DNA of 64,000 nucleotides from Pseudomonas azotoformans. GTDB lineage: Bacteria > Pseudomonadota > Gammaproteobacteria > Pseudomonadales > Pseudomonadaceae. The DNA lies in assembly GCF_900103345.1 (NCBI RefSeq), contig NZ_LT629702.1, positions 3,968,001-4,032,000 of the forward strand, in the 5' to 3' direction. Numbering within the stretch: the stretch's first letter is position 1; every line of letters begins with the position of its first letter. Made by a program: the position numbers and the translations under genes. The notes under the pieces are model-generated. The model did not search any database and had not been told where the DNA came from. It saw only the letters and a list, made by a program, of their open reading frames with translations. Of the stretch, positions 35,622-44,516 are shown one piece after another.

Positions 35622-36284
35622 TCAGGATTTCAGGTAGCCGTTAGCGGCCAGAAAACTTTCGGTGATGTTCCCGGTTACAGGCTCTGCGGCCTTTTCGCCC
35701 AGCAACAGGCGCTCCAGGTAACGGGCAAGCAAGTCCACTTCCAGGTTCACCCGGCGACCCGGCTGGTAAGACGCCATGATGGTTTCGCTGAGGGTGTGGG
35801 GAATGATGGTCAGTTCAAATTCGGCGCCGTTCACGGCGTTCACGGTGAGGCTGGTGCCATCGACGGTGATCGAGCCTTTGTGGGCGATGTACTTGGCCAG
35901 CTCTTTGGGCGCGCGGATGCGGAATTCCACCGCACGCGCGTTTTCGCTGCGCGATACCACTTCGCCGACGCCGTCGACGTGGCCGCTGACCAGGTGACCG
36001 CCGAGGCGGGTGGTCGGGGTCAGGGCCTTTTCCAGGTTCACTGGGCTGCCGGCCTTGAGGTCGTTCATCGCGGTGCAGTCCAGGGTTTCCCGGCTGACGT
36101 CGGCGGCAAAGCCGTTGCCCGGCAGTTCGATGACGGTGAGGCACACGCCGCTGACGGCGATGCTGTCGCCCAGCTTGACGTCGCCCAGGTCCAACTTGCC
36201 GGTTTCAACCAGCAGGCGCACGTCGCCGCCCTTGGGAGTCATGGCGCGGATGCTGCCGATGGATTCGATAATGCCGGTGAACAT
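35622..36284 (-). CDS. ribE: Riboflavin synthase alpha subunit
   Basis: This 220-residue enzyme makes riboflavin from two lumazine molecules. It has the internal duplication of the lumazine-binding fold: MFTGIIESIGSI at the N-terminus, then SIAVSGVCLTV in the first half and KGSITVDGTSLTVNAV in the second. It lies 47 bases after ribD and 15 bases before ribBA. This gene is also called ribC in some annotations. Confidence 0.95.
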   Translation of the reverse strand: MFTGIIESIGSIRAMTPKGGDVRLLVETGKLDLGDVKLGDSIAVSGVCLTVIELPGNGFAADVSRETLDCTAMNDLKAGSPVNLEKALTPTTRLGGHLVSGHVDGVGEVVSRSENARAVEFRIRAPKELAKYIAHKGSITVDGTSLTVNAVNGAEFELTIIPHTLSETIMASYQPGRRVNLEVDLLARYLERLLLGEKAAEPVTGNITESFLAANGYLKS

Positions 36285-36331
36285 GGCCTTCTCCTGGAGA
36301 ACGGGACGGGCACTTGAGCGCCCGGTCAGAA

Positions 36332-37468
36332 TTATACGCTCGCGGGTGGAAGCGGGATGGCAGTGACTCGCCAGTCGTCGCCTACAGCACGCATTTCAGT
36401 GATCTTGAGTTGGGGGGCGTCGGCCAGTTTCTCAAGCGGCCAGTCCAGCAAAGGCCGGGCGGCGGAACCGAGGAACTTGCCGGCGATGAATATCACGTAC
36501 TCATCCACCAGGCCTTGCTGGGCAAATGCCCCCGCCAGGCTTGGGCCAGCCTCTACCAACACTTCGTTGACGCCACGGGCGGCCAAGGCGACCAACGCCG
36601 AACGCAGATCAACCTGGCCATCGACGCCCGGCACCACCAGGCACTCGGGGCCACGGGGGAACTGGTTCTCCGGGGTCACACAGGTGATTACCAACGCCGG
36701 CCCGGCCTTGAAGAACGGGGCATTGAGCGGCACGCGCAAACGGCCATCGATCAGCACGCGCAACGGCGGACGCGACATGGCGAGCGCCGTGGTGGCTTCG
36801 TCCAGACCGAGTTCGGCGGCGCGCACGGTCAGGCGGGCGCCGTCGGCCAGCACCGTATCGGCGCCGGTCAGCACCACACTGGCCTCGGCACGCAGGCGCT
36901 GCACAGCGGCGCGGGCAGCAGGGCCGGTGATCCATTGGCTTTCGCCGCTGGCCATGGCAGTGCGACCGTCCAGGCTCATCGCCAGCTTGACCCGCACGAA
37001 GGGCAGGCCGTGTTCCATGCGCTTGAGAAACCCCGGATTCAACGCGCGGGCCTGGGCTTCCAGAACGCCACTGAGGACCTCGATCCCGGCCTGCGCCAAA
37101 CGCTGCATGCCGCGCCCGGCCACTTCGGGGTTCGGGTCCTGCATGCCGGCCACCACACGTGCGACACCGGCCGTTACCAACGCGTCCGCGCACGGCGGCG
37201 TGCGCCCATGGTGGCTGCAGGGTTCGAGGGTCACGTACACCGTGGCGCCACGGGCCTTGTCACCGGCGGCACGCAGGGCGTTGGGTTCGGCATGGGGTTC
37301 GCCGGTGCGCTCGTGCCAGCCTTCGCCGACAATCTGCCCATCGCGCACAATCACGCAGCCCACACGCGGATTGGGATGGGTGGTGTACAAACCCTTGCGC
37401 GCGAGTTCCAGGGCGCGGGCCATGTAATGGGCGTCGAGCACCGCTTGTTCGGCAGACGGTGGGTTCAT
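36332..37468 (-). CDS. ribD: Bifunctional diaminohydroxyphosphoribosylaminopyrimidine deaminase/reductase
   Basis: In this 378-residue enzyme the N-terminal deaminase carries the zinc motifs [10 protein letters not shown] and [17 protein letters not shown]. The C-terminal reductase starts near residue 155 with [14 protein letters not shown]. Together they perform the second and third riboflavin steps. Its start overlaps the nrdR stop by four bases. Confidence 0.96.
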   Translation of the reverse strand: MNPPSAEQAVLDAHYMARALELARKGLYTTHPNPRVGCVIVRDGQIVGEGWHERTGEPHAEPNALRAAGDKARGATVYVTLEPCSHHGRTPPCADALVTAGVARVVAGMQDPNPEVAGRGMQRLAQAGIEVLSGVLEAQARALNPGFLKRMEHGLPFVRVKLAMSLDGRTAMASGESQWITGPAARAAVQRLRAEASVVLTGADTVLADGARLTVRAAELGLDEATTALAMSRPPLRVLIDGRLRVPLNAPFFKAGPALVITCVTPENQFPRGPECLVVPGVDGQVDLRSALVALAARGVNEVLVEAGPSLAGAFAQQGLVDEYVIFIAGKFLGSAARPLLDWPLEKLADAPQLKITEMRAVGDDWRVTAIPLPPASV

Positions 37469-37929
37469 TCTTTGGCAGGCTCCCGGGCCAGGCGGTCGAT
37501 TTCTTCGCGGAACTCATTGAGGTCCTGGAAGCGTCGATACACCGAGGCGAAACGGATGTAGGCGACTTCGTCGAGCTTTTGCAGCTCGCCCATCACCAAC
37601 TCTCCCACCACCAGGCTCTTGACCTCGCGCTCGCCGGTGGCACGCAGCTTGTGCTTGATATGCACCAGCGCCGCCTCCAGCCGCTCGACACTCACCGGGC
37701 GTTTTTCCAGGGCACGCTGCATACCAGCGCGCAGTTTTTCTTCGTCGAAGGGTTGGCGACTGCCGTCGGATTTGATCAGGCGCGGCAACACCAGTTCGGC
37801 GGTTTCGAAGGTGGTGAAACGTTCACCGCAGGCCAGGCATTCGCGCCGGCGACGCACTTGATCGCCCTCGGCGACCAGACGCGAGTCAATGACCTTGGTG
37901 TCGTTGGCACCGCAGAAGGGACAGTGCAT
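37465..37929 (-). CDS. nrdR: Ribonucleotide reductase regulator NrdR
   Basis: This 154-residue repressor has an N-terminal zinc ribbon ([17 protein letters not shown] and [13 protein letters not shown]) and an ATP-cone domain, sensing ATP/dATP to control nrd genes. The ATG at 37929 starts exactly at the family N-terminus; an earlier in-frame GTG would add an unrelated lead. It is the first gene of the nrdR-ribDE-ribBA-ribH-nusB-thiL run. I looked upstream for an FMN riboswitch and did not see one. Confidence 0.96.
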   Translation of the reverse strand: MHCPFCGANDTKVIDSRLVAEGDQVRRRRECLACGERFTTFETAELVLPRLIKSDGSRQPFDEEKLRAGMQRALEKRPVSVERLEAALVHIKHKLRATGEREVKSLVVGELVMGELQKLDEVAYIRFASVYRRFQDLNEFREEIDRLAREPAKE

Positions 37930-38069
37930 GGTGGGCAGGCAACAAATAAAGGGAGGGCCATGGTAGCGCATCCCCGTGGCAAGACAAGCCATAGCCTTTA
38001 CGGTATATAGGCTGACTATTATGTTTCATATTTTTTAAGCCACGGATTTTGTCCTTTCTGGAGCCGTAC

Positions 38070-38525
38070 ATGCAGTTACGACCACTTGTTTTGATCACCC
38101 TGTTCAGTTTCCTGGTCGCCTGCAGCAGCGAAGCCCCCAAACCGACCACGCCTCAACCGACGCCCGCGCAAGAGAAAAAAGTCCCCGGTATTGAAGACCT
38201 CGGCCCCCTGCCCGCCTATCAGCGGGAAATCAGCGGCAGCCTGAGCAACATTCCGGCCGGTGCCGAAGTCGAGATGGCGCTGCTGGTGATCGACGACCGT
38301 TCGCGCCCGCAGCAATTGCTGGCCAGCAGCGTGTTGACCGGCAATGGTCAACCGTTGGCCTTTCGCCTGCGCTTCAACCCCGAGGCGTTCCCGGTCGGTG
38401 CGCGGGTTGAGTTGCGCGGTCGCGCCAGCCAGTCCGGCCAGTTGATCCTGCACTTGCCCGCCGTGCGCATCACCCAGGCGATCACCCAGACCACCGGCCC
38501 CCTGCAACTCATCAAGGCCCCATGA
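38070..38525 (+). CDS. YbaY-family lipoprotein
   Basis: This 151-residue predicted lipoprotein has the signal LVLITLFSFLVACSS with lipobox LVAC near residue 18. A proline-rich linker (TTPQPTPAQ) and a beta-rich YbaY-like domain (SGSLSNIPAGAEVEMALLVI onward) follow. ATG at 38070 places the signal at the N-terminus. It overlaps the following methyltransferase gene by four bases. Confidence 0.82.
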   Translation: MQLRPLVLITLFSFLVACSSEAPKPTTPQPTPAQEKKVPGIEDLGPLPAYQREISGSLSNIPAGAEVEMALLVIDDRSRPQQLLASSVLTGNGQPLAFRLRFNPEAFPVGARVELRGRASQSGQLILHLPAVRITQAITQTTGPLQLIKAP

Positions 38526-39184
38526 CGCCACCGCTGGGCCTGCAAGCCGCCCTGAGCGAACTGATCGGCGACGCACACTTGGTGCCCTGCCCACTGCAGG
38601 GCACCGAGTTGTCGTTGTGGTTGCTGGATGCGGACAACATGGACCGCGCCTTCAGCCCCGAGGAAACCCGGCGCATCCTGCATGAACCGCCCTACTGGAG
38701 TTTTTGCTGGGCCAGTGGCCTGGCGTTGGCGCGCTACCTGGCGGCGAACCCGGAGTGGGTTGCAGGCAAGCGCGTACTGGACTTTGGCGCCGGCTCCGGC
38801 GTGGCCGGGATTGCGGCCGTCAAAGCGGGCGCCCTGGAAGTGGTGGCCTGCGACCTCGACCCGCTGGCGCTGGCGGCCTGCCGGGCGAATGCCGAGCTCA
38901 ACGGTGTGGAACTGGGTTACTCCGCAGACTTTTTTGCCGAAGCCGATCGCTTCGACCTGATCCTGGTGGCCGACGTGCTCTACGACCGCGCGAACCTTCC
39001 GCTGCTGGATCAGTTCCTGACCCGTGGCCGCGAAACGCTGGTGGCGGATTCGCGAGTAAGAGATTTTCAGCACCCGGATTATCAAAGGCTGGAGATCCTT
39101 GATGCGCTGACATTGCCCGACCTGGCGGAGCCTTGGGAGTTTCGCAAGGTGAGCCTGTACCATTCGCGGCGCCAGCCCTTATAG
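38522..39184 (+). CDS. Class I SAM-dependent methyltransferase
   Basis: This 220-residue protein has the SAM-binding motif I VLDFGAGSGVAGIAAV near residue 85, a motif II acidic residue VACDLDPLAL, and a post-motif FDLILVADVLYDRANLP. The lead (PPYWSFCWASGLALARYL) is like that of the nicotinamide N-methyltransferase/ETF-beta lysine methyltransferase type (COG3897), so a protein lysine or small-molecule target is possible. It is translationally coupled to the YbaY-like lipoprotein. Confidence 0.85.
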   Translation: MTPPLGLQAALSELIGDAHLVPCPLQGTELSLWLLDADNMDRAFSPEETRRILHEPPYWSFCWASGLALARYLAANPEWVAGKRVLDFGAGSGVAGIAAVKAGALEVVACDLDPLALAACRANAELNGVELGYSADFFAEADRFDLILVADVLYDRANLPLLDQFLTRGRETLVADSRVRDFQHPDYQRLEILDALTLPDLAEPWEFRKVSLYHSRRQPL

Positions 39185-39216
39185 TTGCCCCATTCCCGCT
39201 TTATTCGAGACGCCCC

Positions 39217-40089
39217 ATGAGTCAGCCCACGCCGTACATCTTCGACGTCACTACCGCCAATTTTGACCAGGCGGTGATCCAGAACTCCTTTGAAAAACTT
39301 GTACTGGTGGACTTCTGGGCCGAGTGGTGCGCGCCGTGCAAGGCGTTGATGCCGCTGCTGGCGCAGATTGCCGAGAGTTATCAGGGTGAGTTGCTGCTGG
39401 CCAAGGTCGACTGCGAGGCCGAGCAGGATATCGTTGCGCGTTTTGGTATTCGCAGCCTGCCGACGGTGGTGCTATTCAAGGATGGCCAGCCGGTGGACGG
39501 GTTTGCCGGGGCGCAGCCGGAGTCGGCGGTGCGGGCGATGCTGGAACCGCATGTGCAGATGCCACCGCCGGCTGCAGCCGATCCGCTGGAACAGGCTCAA
39601 GCACTGTTTGCCGAAGGTCGCATCAGCGACGCCGAAGCGGTGCTGGTCGCGCTGTTGGGCGAAGACAACACCAACGCTGCCGCGTTGATCCTCTACGCAC
39701 GCTGCCTGGCCGAGCGTGGTGAATTGGGCGAAGCCCAGACTGTGCTGGACGCGGTGAAAAGCGACGACCACAAGGCCGCTCTCGCCGGGGCCAAGGCGCA
39801 GATCACCTTCCTGCGCCAGGCGGCCGACCTGCCCGACGCCGCCGACCTGAAAAGCCGCCTGGCGCAAAATCCGCAGGACGATGAAGCGGCCTACCAGTTG
39901 ACGATCCAGCAATTGGCGCGCCAGCAGTACGACGCGGCGCTGGAAGGTTTGCTCAAGTTGTTCATCCGCAACCGCAGCTACAGCGAAGGTCTGCCGCACA
40001 AGACTTTGCTGCAGGTGTTCGAACTGCTGGGCAATGATCACCCGCTGGTGAGCGTGTACCGCCGCAAGTTGTTTGCCGCGTTGTATTAA
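39217..40089 (+). CDS. cnoX: CnoX-like thioredoxin-TPR protein with an intact CxxC
   Basis: In this 290-residue protein, residues 1-110 form a thioredoxin fold with VDFWAEWCAPCKALMP, so Cys38 and Cys41 make a full CxxC site. Residues 120-290 form tetratricopeptide-like helices as in E. coli CnoX (YbbN). The E. coli protein lacks the redox pair and acts as a chlorine-activated chaperone for GroEL/DnaK. Here redox activity as well as holdase activity is likely. The start at 39217 (MSQPTPYIFDVT) is the family start. Confidence 0.87.
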   Translation: MSQPTPYIFDVTTANFDQAVIQNSFEKLVLVDFWAEWCAPCKALMPLLAQIAESYQGELLLAKVDCEAEQDIVARFGIRSLPTVVLFKDGQPVDGFAGAQPESAVRAMLEPHVQMPPPAAADPLEQAQALFAEGRISDAEAVLVALLGEDNTNAAALILYARCLAERGELGEAQTVLDAVKSDDHKAALAGAKAQITFLRQAADLPDAADLKSRLAQNPQDDEAAYQLTIQQLARQQYDAALEGLLKLFIRNRSYSEGLPHKTLLQVFELLGNDHPLVSVYRRKLFAALY

Positions 40090-40097
40090 CCCTCCAC

Positions 40098-40125
40098 TGT
40101 AGGAGCGAGCTTGCTCGCTCCTACA
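40098..40125. repeat. Solitary REP hairpin
   Basis: TGTAGGAGCGAGC-TT-GCTCGCTCCTACA is a perfect hairpin with 13-bp arms and the same core as the element at 31576-31675, but a single unit. It lies between two convergent genes and could act as a two-way transcript end. Confidence 0.88.
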
Positions 40126-40468
40126 AGGGGGTGTGGGTCCAGGTATAAAGGGGCGTATCCCCGCCGCTGCTGACCTTGACATGGGCGCTATGGCGCAAGC
40201 GCACCAGCAGGCGCTTGCCTGACACCGCATCGCCGGCCAATCCTTCCAACTGATCGAGCAATTCCAGGCCGCTGAGCTGCCCGGCCTTGCGCAACAGGTC
40301 CTGGGCGTTCTGCCACAGGTCGTCATTCTGCTTGACCGGTTCCACTGGCGCTGCAGCGGGGACAGGCGTCGCCTGCAATTGCGCGCCCAGCCGTGCCCAG
40401 TCGCCGTCATCCAGCTCCAGGGTCAAGTCCACCGGCAGGTCGCCGACGGTTCCACGAATTCGCAACAT
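40121..40468 (-). CDS. Hypothetical protein, 115 aa
   Basis: I do not recognise this protein. It is soluble, with no signal or membrane segment. The N-terminus MLRIRGTVGDLPVDLTLELDD looks like a small beta domain, then a proline/alanine linker (about residues 35-50), then a helical part (LWQNAQDLLRKAGQLSG) and a final beta segment. The ATG at 40468 has GGAG upstream; an in-frame start at 40600 would read through the zinc-operon promoter region and is rejected. Its promoter region is shared with the divergent zrgA gene. Confidence 0.68.
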   Translation of the reverse strand: MLRIRGTVGDLPVDLTLELDDGDWARLGAQLQATPVPAAAPVEPVKQNDDLWQNAQDLLRKAGQLSGLELLDQLEGLAGDAVSGKRLLVRLRHSAHVKVSSGGDTPLYTWTHTPL

Positions 40469-40552
40469 CGTCCTTACTCCTGCACTTTTCTGACGGGCAT
40501 GCTCCCATGCGGCTTGCGCAACGCCAAGCGGGCGGTCAAACTCTGACGCTAT

Positions 40553-40572
40553 TGTTATAAGATCACATAACA
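40553..40572. promoter_or_regulatory. Candidate Zur box upstream of zrgA
   Basis: TGTTATAAGATCACATAACA holds an imperfect match to the Zur operator pattern GTTATA-N-ATAAC, with outer TGTTAT and ATAACA halves in inverted orientation. It lies 27 bases before the zrgA start. The operon is known to be Zur-controlled in P. aeruginosa (PA4063-PA4066). The half-site spacing is longer than usual, so the call is moderate. Confidence 0.6.
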
Positions 40573-40598
40573 CAACTTTCATGTTCTGGAGTCTTCCC

Positions 40599-41189
40599 AT
40601 GCGCCGTCTGTTGCTTGCTTTGCCGTTCGCCCTGCTGCCATTGGCGGTTGCCCATGCCCATGATGATCACGACCATGAACACGGCAGCCTTGGCGCCCAC
40701 GAGCATGGCGTCGGCCGCCTCAACGCGGTACTCGACGGCCAGGCCCTGGAGCTTGAACTGGACAGCCCGGCGATGAACCTGGTGGGTTTTGAACACCTGG
40801 CCACCACCCCGGCGGACAAAGCCAAGGTCGCCGCTGCACGCAAACAGCTGGAAAACCCAGTCGTCCTGTTCAACCTGCCCAAGGCCGCCGGTTGTGTGGT
40901 CAGCAGCCAGGAACTCAACAGCCCGCTGTTCGGCGATAAGCCCGAAGCCGACCATGACGACGACGATGATGACGCCAAAGACGGCGCCCACGAGCATCAT
41001 CACGACCACAGCGAAATTCACGCCCACTACCAGTTCACCTGCGCCACGCCGACAGCGCTGAGCAACCTGGACCTGACCCAGGTATTCAAGACCTTCCCCG
41101 CCACCCAGAAAATTCAGGTACAACTGATCGGCCCGAGCGGCCAACAAGGTGTGGAAGCGACGGCCACAGCAGCCACTCTGAAGTTCTGA
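40599..41189 (+). CDS. zrgA: Zinc-regulated periplasmic protein ZrgA (DUF2796)
   Basis: This 196-residue protein has a Sec signal (about residues 1-20, ending AVAHAH) followed at once by a His/Asp zinc-binding stretch (HDDHDHEHGSLGAHEHG). A second His/Asp-rich loop lies near residues 115-140 (HDDDDDDAKDG, HEHHHDHSEIHAH). Fold segments NAVLDGQALELELDSPAMN fit DUF2796. It is the first gene of a four-gene zinc operon. ATG at 40599 follows CTGGAG; a start six codons earlier would spoil the signal. Confidence 0.9.
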   Translation: MRRLLLALPFALLPLAVAHAHDDHDHEHGSLGAHEHGVGRLNAVLDGQALELELDSPAMNLVGFEHLATTPADKAKVAAARKQLENPVVLFNLPKAAGCVVSSQELNSPLFGDKPEADHDDDDDDAKDGAHEHHHDHSEIHAHYQFTCATPTALSNLDLTQVFKTFPATQKIQVQLIGPSGQQGVEATATAATLKF

Positions 41190-41195
41190 GTTCAC

Positions 41196-41906
41196 ATGAC
41201 CCACGCATTGATCGAACTGTCCGACCTAGGCTTCAACTGGCCCGGTCATCCACAGTTGCTGGATATCCCCGCGTTCCGCCTGGAAGCGGGGGAAACCTTG
41301 TTTCTCAAGGGCCCGAGCGGCAGTGGCAAAACCACCCTGCTCGGCTTGCTCGGCGGCGTGCAGAAACCCAGCCAGGGCAGCATCCGCCTGCTCGGCCAGG
41401 AGCTGACCGAACTCTCGGCCGGCGCCCGCGACCGTTTTCGCGTCGACCACACCGGCTATATCTTCCAGCAGTTCAACCTGCTGCCGTTCCTGTCGGTGCG
41501 CGAGAACGTCGAGTTGCCTTGCCACTTTTCCAAACTGCGAGCGCAGCGCGCCAAGCAGCGCCATGGCAGCGTTGATCAGGCCGCCGCAGCCCTGCTCGCG
41601 CACCTGGGTTTGAAAGACAAAGACCTGCTGGAACGCCGCGCCGACTCGCTGTCCATCGGCCAGCAACAACGCGTCGCCGCCGCCCGCGCACTGATCGGTC
41701 AGCCGGAGTTGGTGATCGCCGACGAACCCACCTCGGCCCTGGACTACGACGCCCGCGAAGCTTTCCTGCAACTGCTGTTCGCCGAGTGCCGCGAAGCGGG
41801 CGCCAGCCTGTTGTTTGTCAGCCACGACCAGAGTCTGGCCTCGCTGTTCGACCGCAACCTGTCGCTGGCCGAACTCAATCGCGCCGCCACGCCCGCAGAG
41901 GTTTGA
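41196..41906 (+). CDS. ABC transporter ATP-binding protein (zinc operon)
   Basis: This 236-residue ATPase of the LolD/MacB type has Walker A GPSGSGKTTLL, signature LSIGQQQRVAAARAL, Walker B LVIADEPTSALD and the His switch FVSHDQSLAS. It starts six bases after zrgA and precedes its permease. In P. aeruginosa the homologous four-gene unit is induced by zinc starvation. The mechanotransmission-type permease suggests it does not simply pump zinc in. Confidence 0.93.
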   Translation: MTHALIELSDLGFNWPGHPQLLDIPAFRLEAGETLFLKGPSGSGKTTLLGLLGGVQKPSQGSIRLLGQELTELSAGARDRFRVDHTGYIFQQFNLLPFLSVRENVELPCHFSKLRAQRAKQRHGSVDQAAAALLAHLGLKDKDLLERRADSLSIGQQQRVAAARALIGQPELVIADEPTSALDYDAREAFLQLLFAECREAGASLLFVSHDQSLASLFDRNLSLAELNRAATPAEV

Positions 41907-41907
41907 G

Positions 41908-43173
41908 ATGTATCTGTTCCGTCTAGCCATGGCCAGCCTGGCTAACCGCCGTTTTACCGCGATTCTCACCGCGTTCGCCATCGCGCTTTCAGTCTGCTTG
42001 CTACTCGCGGTGGAACGCGTGCGCGTTGAAGCGCGCAACAGCTTTGCCAGCACCATCAGCGGCACCGACCTGATCGTCGGCGCCCGTTCCGGTTCAGTGA
42101 ACCTGCTGCTGTACTCGGTGTTCCGCATCGGCAACGCCACCAACAACATCCGTTGGGACAGCTTCGAACACTTCGCCGCCAGCCCCCAGGTGAAATGGGC
42201 GATTCCGATTTCCCTCGGCGACTCCCACCGCGGCTACCGCGTGATGGGCACCAACGAATCCTACTTCGAGCACTACCAATACGGGCGCAAGCAGAACCTC
42301 GAACTGGCCAGCGGTCGCGCCTTCGCCACCGACCCGTTCGAAGTGGTACTCGGCGCCGAAGTCGCCGACGCGTTGCACTACAAACTCGGCGACAAACTGG
42401 TACTGGCCCATGGCGTAGCGGTGGTCAGCCTGGTCAAGCACGATGACAAACCGTTCACCGTGGTCGGCATTCTCAAGCGCACCGGCACCCCGGTGGACCG
42501 CACCTTGCACATCAGCCTCGGCGGCATGGAAGCGATCCACATCGACTGGCACAACGGCGTGCCGGCCCAGGGCAAAGGCCGCATCAGCGCCGACCAGGCG
42601 CGCAACATGGACCTCACGCCGCAGGCCATCACCGCGTTCATGCTCGGCCTGAACAACAAGATCTCCACCTTCGCCCTGCAACGGGAGATCAACGAATTTC
42701 GTGGCGAGCCGATGCTGGCGATCCTGCCCGGCGTGGCGCTGCAAGAGCTGTGGAGCATGATGGGCACCGCCGAAAAAGCGCTGTTCGTGATCTCGCTGTT
42801 TGTGGTGCTCACCGGCTTGATCGGCATGCTCACGGCGATCCTCACCAGCCTCAACGAACGCCGCCGCGAAATGGCGATCTTGCGTTCGGTGGGTGCACGG
42901 CCCTGGCATATCGCGACGCTGTTGGTCTTCGAAGCCTTCGCCCTGGCGTTGTCCGGCGTGATCGCCGGCGTGGGGTTGTTGTATGTGTGCATCGCCGCTT
43001 CACGCGGGTATCTGCAGGCCAACTACGGCCTGGACCTGCCGATGTCGTGGCCGAGCGAATATGAATGGACGCTGCTCGCCGGTATCCTGGGCGCCGCGCT
43101 GTTGATGGGCAGCGTGCCCGCGTGGCGCGCCTATCGGCAATCCCTGGCCGATGGCCTGTCCATACGTTTATGA
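41908..43173 (+). CDS. ABC transporter permease (FtsX/MacB type)
   Basis: This 421-residue membrane protein has one N-terminal helix (FTAILTAFAIALSVCLLLAV), a large periplasmic MacB-like domain (about residues 40-280), and three C-terminal helices (ALFVISLFVVLTGLIGML and following). This topology is that of mechanotransmission ABC proteins, which drive periplasmic work rather than classical import. The start at 41908 follows the ATPase stop by one base, with a GAGG sequence before it. Confidence 0.92.
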   Translation: MYLFRLAMASLANRRFTAILTAFAIALSVCLLLAVERVRVEARNSFASTISGTDLIVGARSGSVNLLLYSVFRIGNATNNIRWDSFEHFAASPQVKWAIPISLGDSHRGYRVMGTNESYFEHYQYGRKQNLELASGRAFATDPFEVVLGAEVADALHYKLGDKLVLAHGVAVVSLVKHDDKPFTVVGILKRTGTPVDRTLHISLGGMEAIHIDWHNGVPAQGKGRISADQARNMDLTPQAITAFMLGLNNKISTFALQREINEFRGEPMLAILPGVALQELWSMMGTAEKALFVISLFVVLTGLIGMLTAILTSLNERRREMAILRSVGARPWHIATLLVFEAFALALSGVIAGVGLLYVCIAASRGYLQANYGLDLPMSWPSEYEWTLLAGILGAALLMGSVPAWRAYRQSLADGLSIRL

Positions 43174-43184
43174 GGAAGGCCTTG

Positions 43185-43697
43185 ATGCGTCGCGTCCTGT
43201 TTGCACTGTTGCTGCTGCTTGCCCTGCCCGCCTGGGCAGCCGAGCCTAAAGAACTGACATGGTCGGAGCTGATACCGCCGGATGCCCCGCCGGAAGTGCC
43301 GAACATGCAACCCCTGCACAATCTCTCCAGCATGGCGGATGCCCTGGAATCGGCCCCCGCAGCCAAGCAGGACCTGCCCAACGCGCCGGTGGTGCCAGCG
43401 CTCGATGGCCAGCACATTCGCTTGCCCGGCTACATCGTGCCACTGGAAGTCAGTGAAAACGGCCGCACCACCGAGTTCTTGCTGGTGCCGTATTTCGGCG
43501 CATGCATCCATGTGCCGCCGCCGCCGTCGAACCAGATCGTGCATGTCAAAAGCGAAATCGGCGTGAAGCTCGATGAGCTGTATCAGCCGTACTGGATCGA
43601 GGGTGCAATGCAGGTCAAACCGTCCACCAGCGAGCTCGCCGATGCCGGTTACCAGATGGAGGCCGAGAAGATTTACATGTACGAATTGCCCGAATAA
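43185..43697 (+). CDS. DUF3299 periplasmic protein (zinc operon)
   Basis: This 170-residue protein has a signal peptide (RRVLFALLLLLALPAWAAEP, given in part). The DUF3299 core includes LPGYIVPLEVSENGRTTEFLLVPY, again in part, and FGACIHVPPPPSNQIVHV, whose Cys and His could bind metal. ATG at 43185 is chosen because AGGAAGG lies five bases upstream; the alternative ATG at 43170 overlaps the permease stop. It completes the zrgA operon, and the same gene closes it in P. aeruginosa (PA4066). Confidence 0.88.
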   Translation: MRRVLFALLLLLALPAWAAEPKELTWSELIPPDAPPEVPNMQPLHNLSSMADALESAPAAKQDLPNAPVVPALDGQHIRLPGYIVPLEVSENGRTTEFLLVPYFGACIHVPPPPSNQIVHVKSEIGVKLDELYQPYWIEGAMQVKPSTSELADAGYQMEAEKIYMYELPE

Positions 43698-43714
43698 CGC
43701 TTATCGCCCTTTCA

Positions 43715-43728
43715 TTGAGCTGAGTCAA
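43715..43728. promoter_or_regulatory. Anr/FNR-like box upstream of ompW
   Basis: TTGAGCTGAGTCAA matches the Anr/FNR pattern TTGAT-N4-ATCAA except at one symmetric position in each half. It lies 63 bases before the ompW start. OmpW-type genes are oxygen-regulated in several gamma-proteobacteria, which makes the assignment plausible but not certain. Confidence 0.5.
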
Positions 43729-43791
43729 AAGACCGAACGGAACGATCTTTACCATTGGACCTACAACTTTTAAACGTCCTTTGGAGCTCCC

Positions 43792-44490
43792 ATGAACAAG
43801 TCTCTGCTCGGCGCGTCCCTCTTCGCGCTCGCCCTCGTTGCCCCCGTCGCACACGCTCACGAAGCGGGCGACATTCTGGTTCGCGCCGGTGCAATCACCG
43901 TGAACCCGAAGGCCGACAGCGGCCACGTCAAGGTTGACCAAGGCCCGTTGGCCGGTGCCAACCTGGGCGGCAAGGCGACCATGAGCAGCGACACTCAGTT
44001 GGGCTTGAACTTCGCGTACATGCTGACCAACCACGTCGGTATCGAACTGCTGGCCGCCACGCCGTTCGAGCATGACGTGAAGATCAAGGGCACCGCCCTC
44101 GGCGCCGCCAACGGCAAGCTCGGCACCCTGAAACACCTGCCGCCGACCCTGAGCGTCGTGTACTACCCACTGGACAACAAGTCGGCCTTCCAGCCGTACG
44201 TGGGCACCGGTATCAACTACACCTGGATCTACGACGAGCACGTCGGCAGCCGTGCCCAAGGCGCAGGCTTCAGCAACTTCAAGGCTGAGAACTCCTGGGG
44301 CTGGGCCGCACAGATCGGCGCCGACTATATGATCAACGACAAGTGGATGATCAACGCCCAGGCGCGCTACATCGACATCAGCACCAAGGCCACCGTGGAC
44401 AACAATGCCCTGGGCCAAGGTACTCGCGCCAAGGTGAACGTTGACGTGGACCCGATGGTTTACATGGTGGGTATCGGCTACAAGTTCTAA
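43792..44490 (+). CDS. ompW: OmpW-family outer-membrane protein
   Basis: This 232-residue protein has a signal peptide (about residues 1-22, AHAHEAGD) and an eight-stranded barrel pattern. Family segments are LVRAGAITVNPKADSG, YMLTNHVGIELLAATPF and a terminal strand ending in Phe (YMVGIGYKF). OmpW forms a narrow hydrophobic channel. A candidate Anr box lies upstream and a REP pair downstream. It is independent of the zinc operon, with 94 bases between. Confidence 0.93.
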   Translation: MNKSLLGASLFALALVAPVAHAHEAGDILVRAGAITVNPKADSGHVKVDQGPLAGANLGGKATMSSDTQLGLNFAYMLTNHVGIELLAATPFEHDVKIKGTALGAANGKLGTLKHLPPTLSVVYYPLDNKSAFQPYVGTGINYTWIYDEHVGSRAQGAGFSNFKAENSWGWAAQIGADYMINDKWMINAQARYIDISTKATVDNNALGQGTRAKVNVDVDPMVYMVGIGYKF

Positions 44491-44516
44491 CTGAGATCCA
44501 ACAAACACCGCATAGC

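Noticed and set aside
34050..36317. 755-codon plus-strand frame across ribH, ribBA and ribE
   Set aside because: It spans three certain minus-strand riboflavin genes and encodes no recognisable domain.
37930..38069. FMN riboswitch upstream of the nrdR-rib operon
   Set aside because: I looked for the conserved RFN core and saw no match in this short region.
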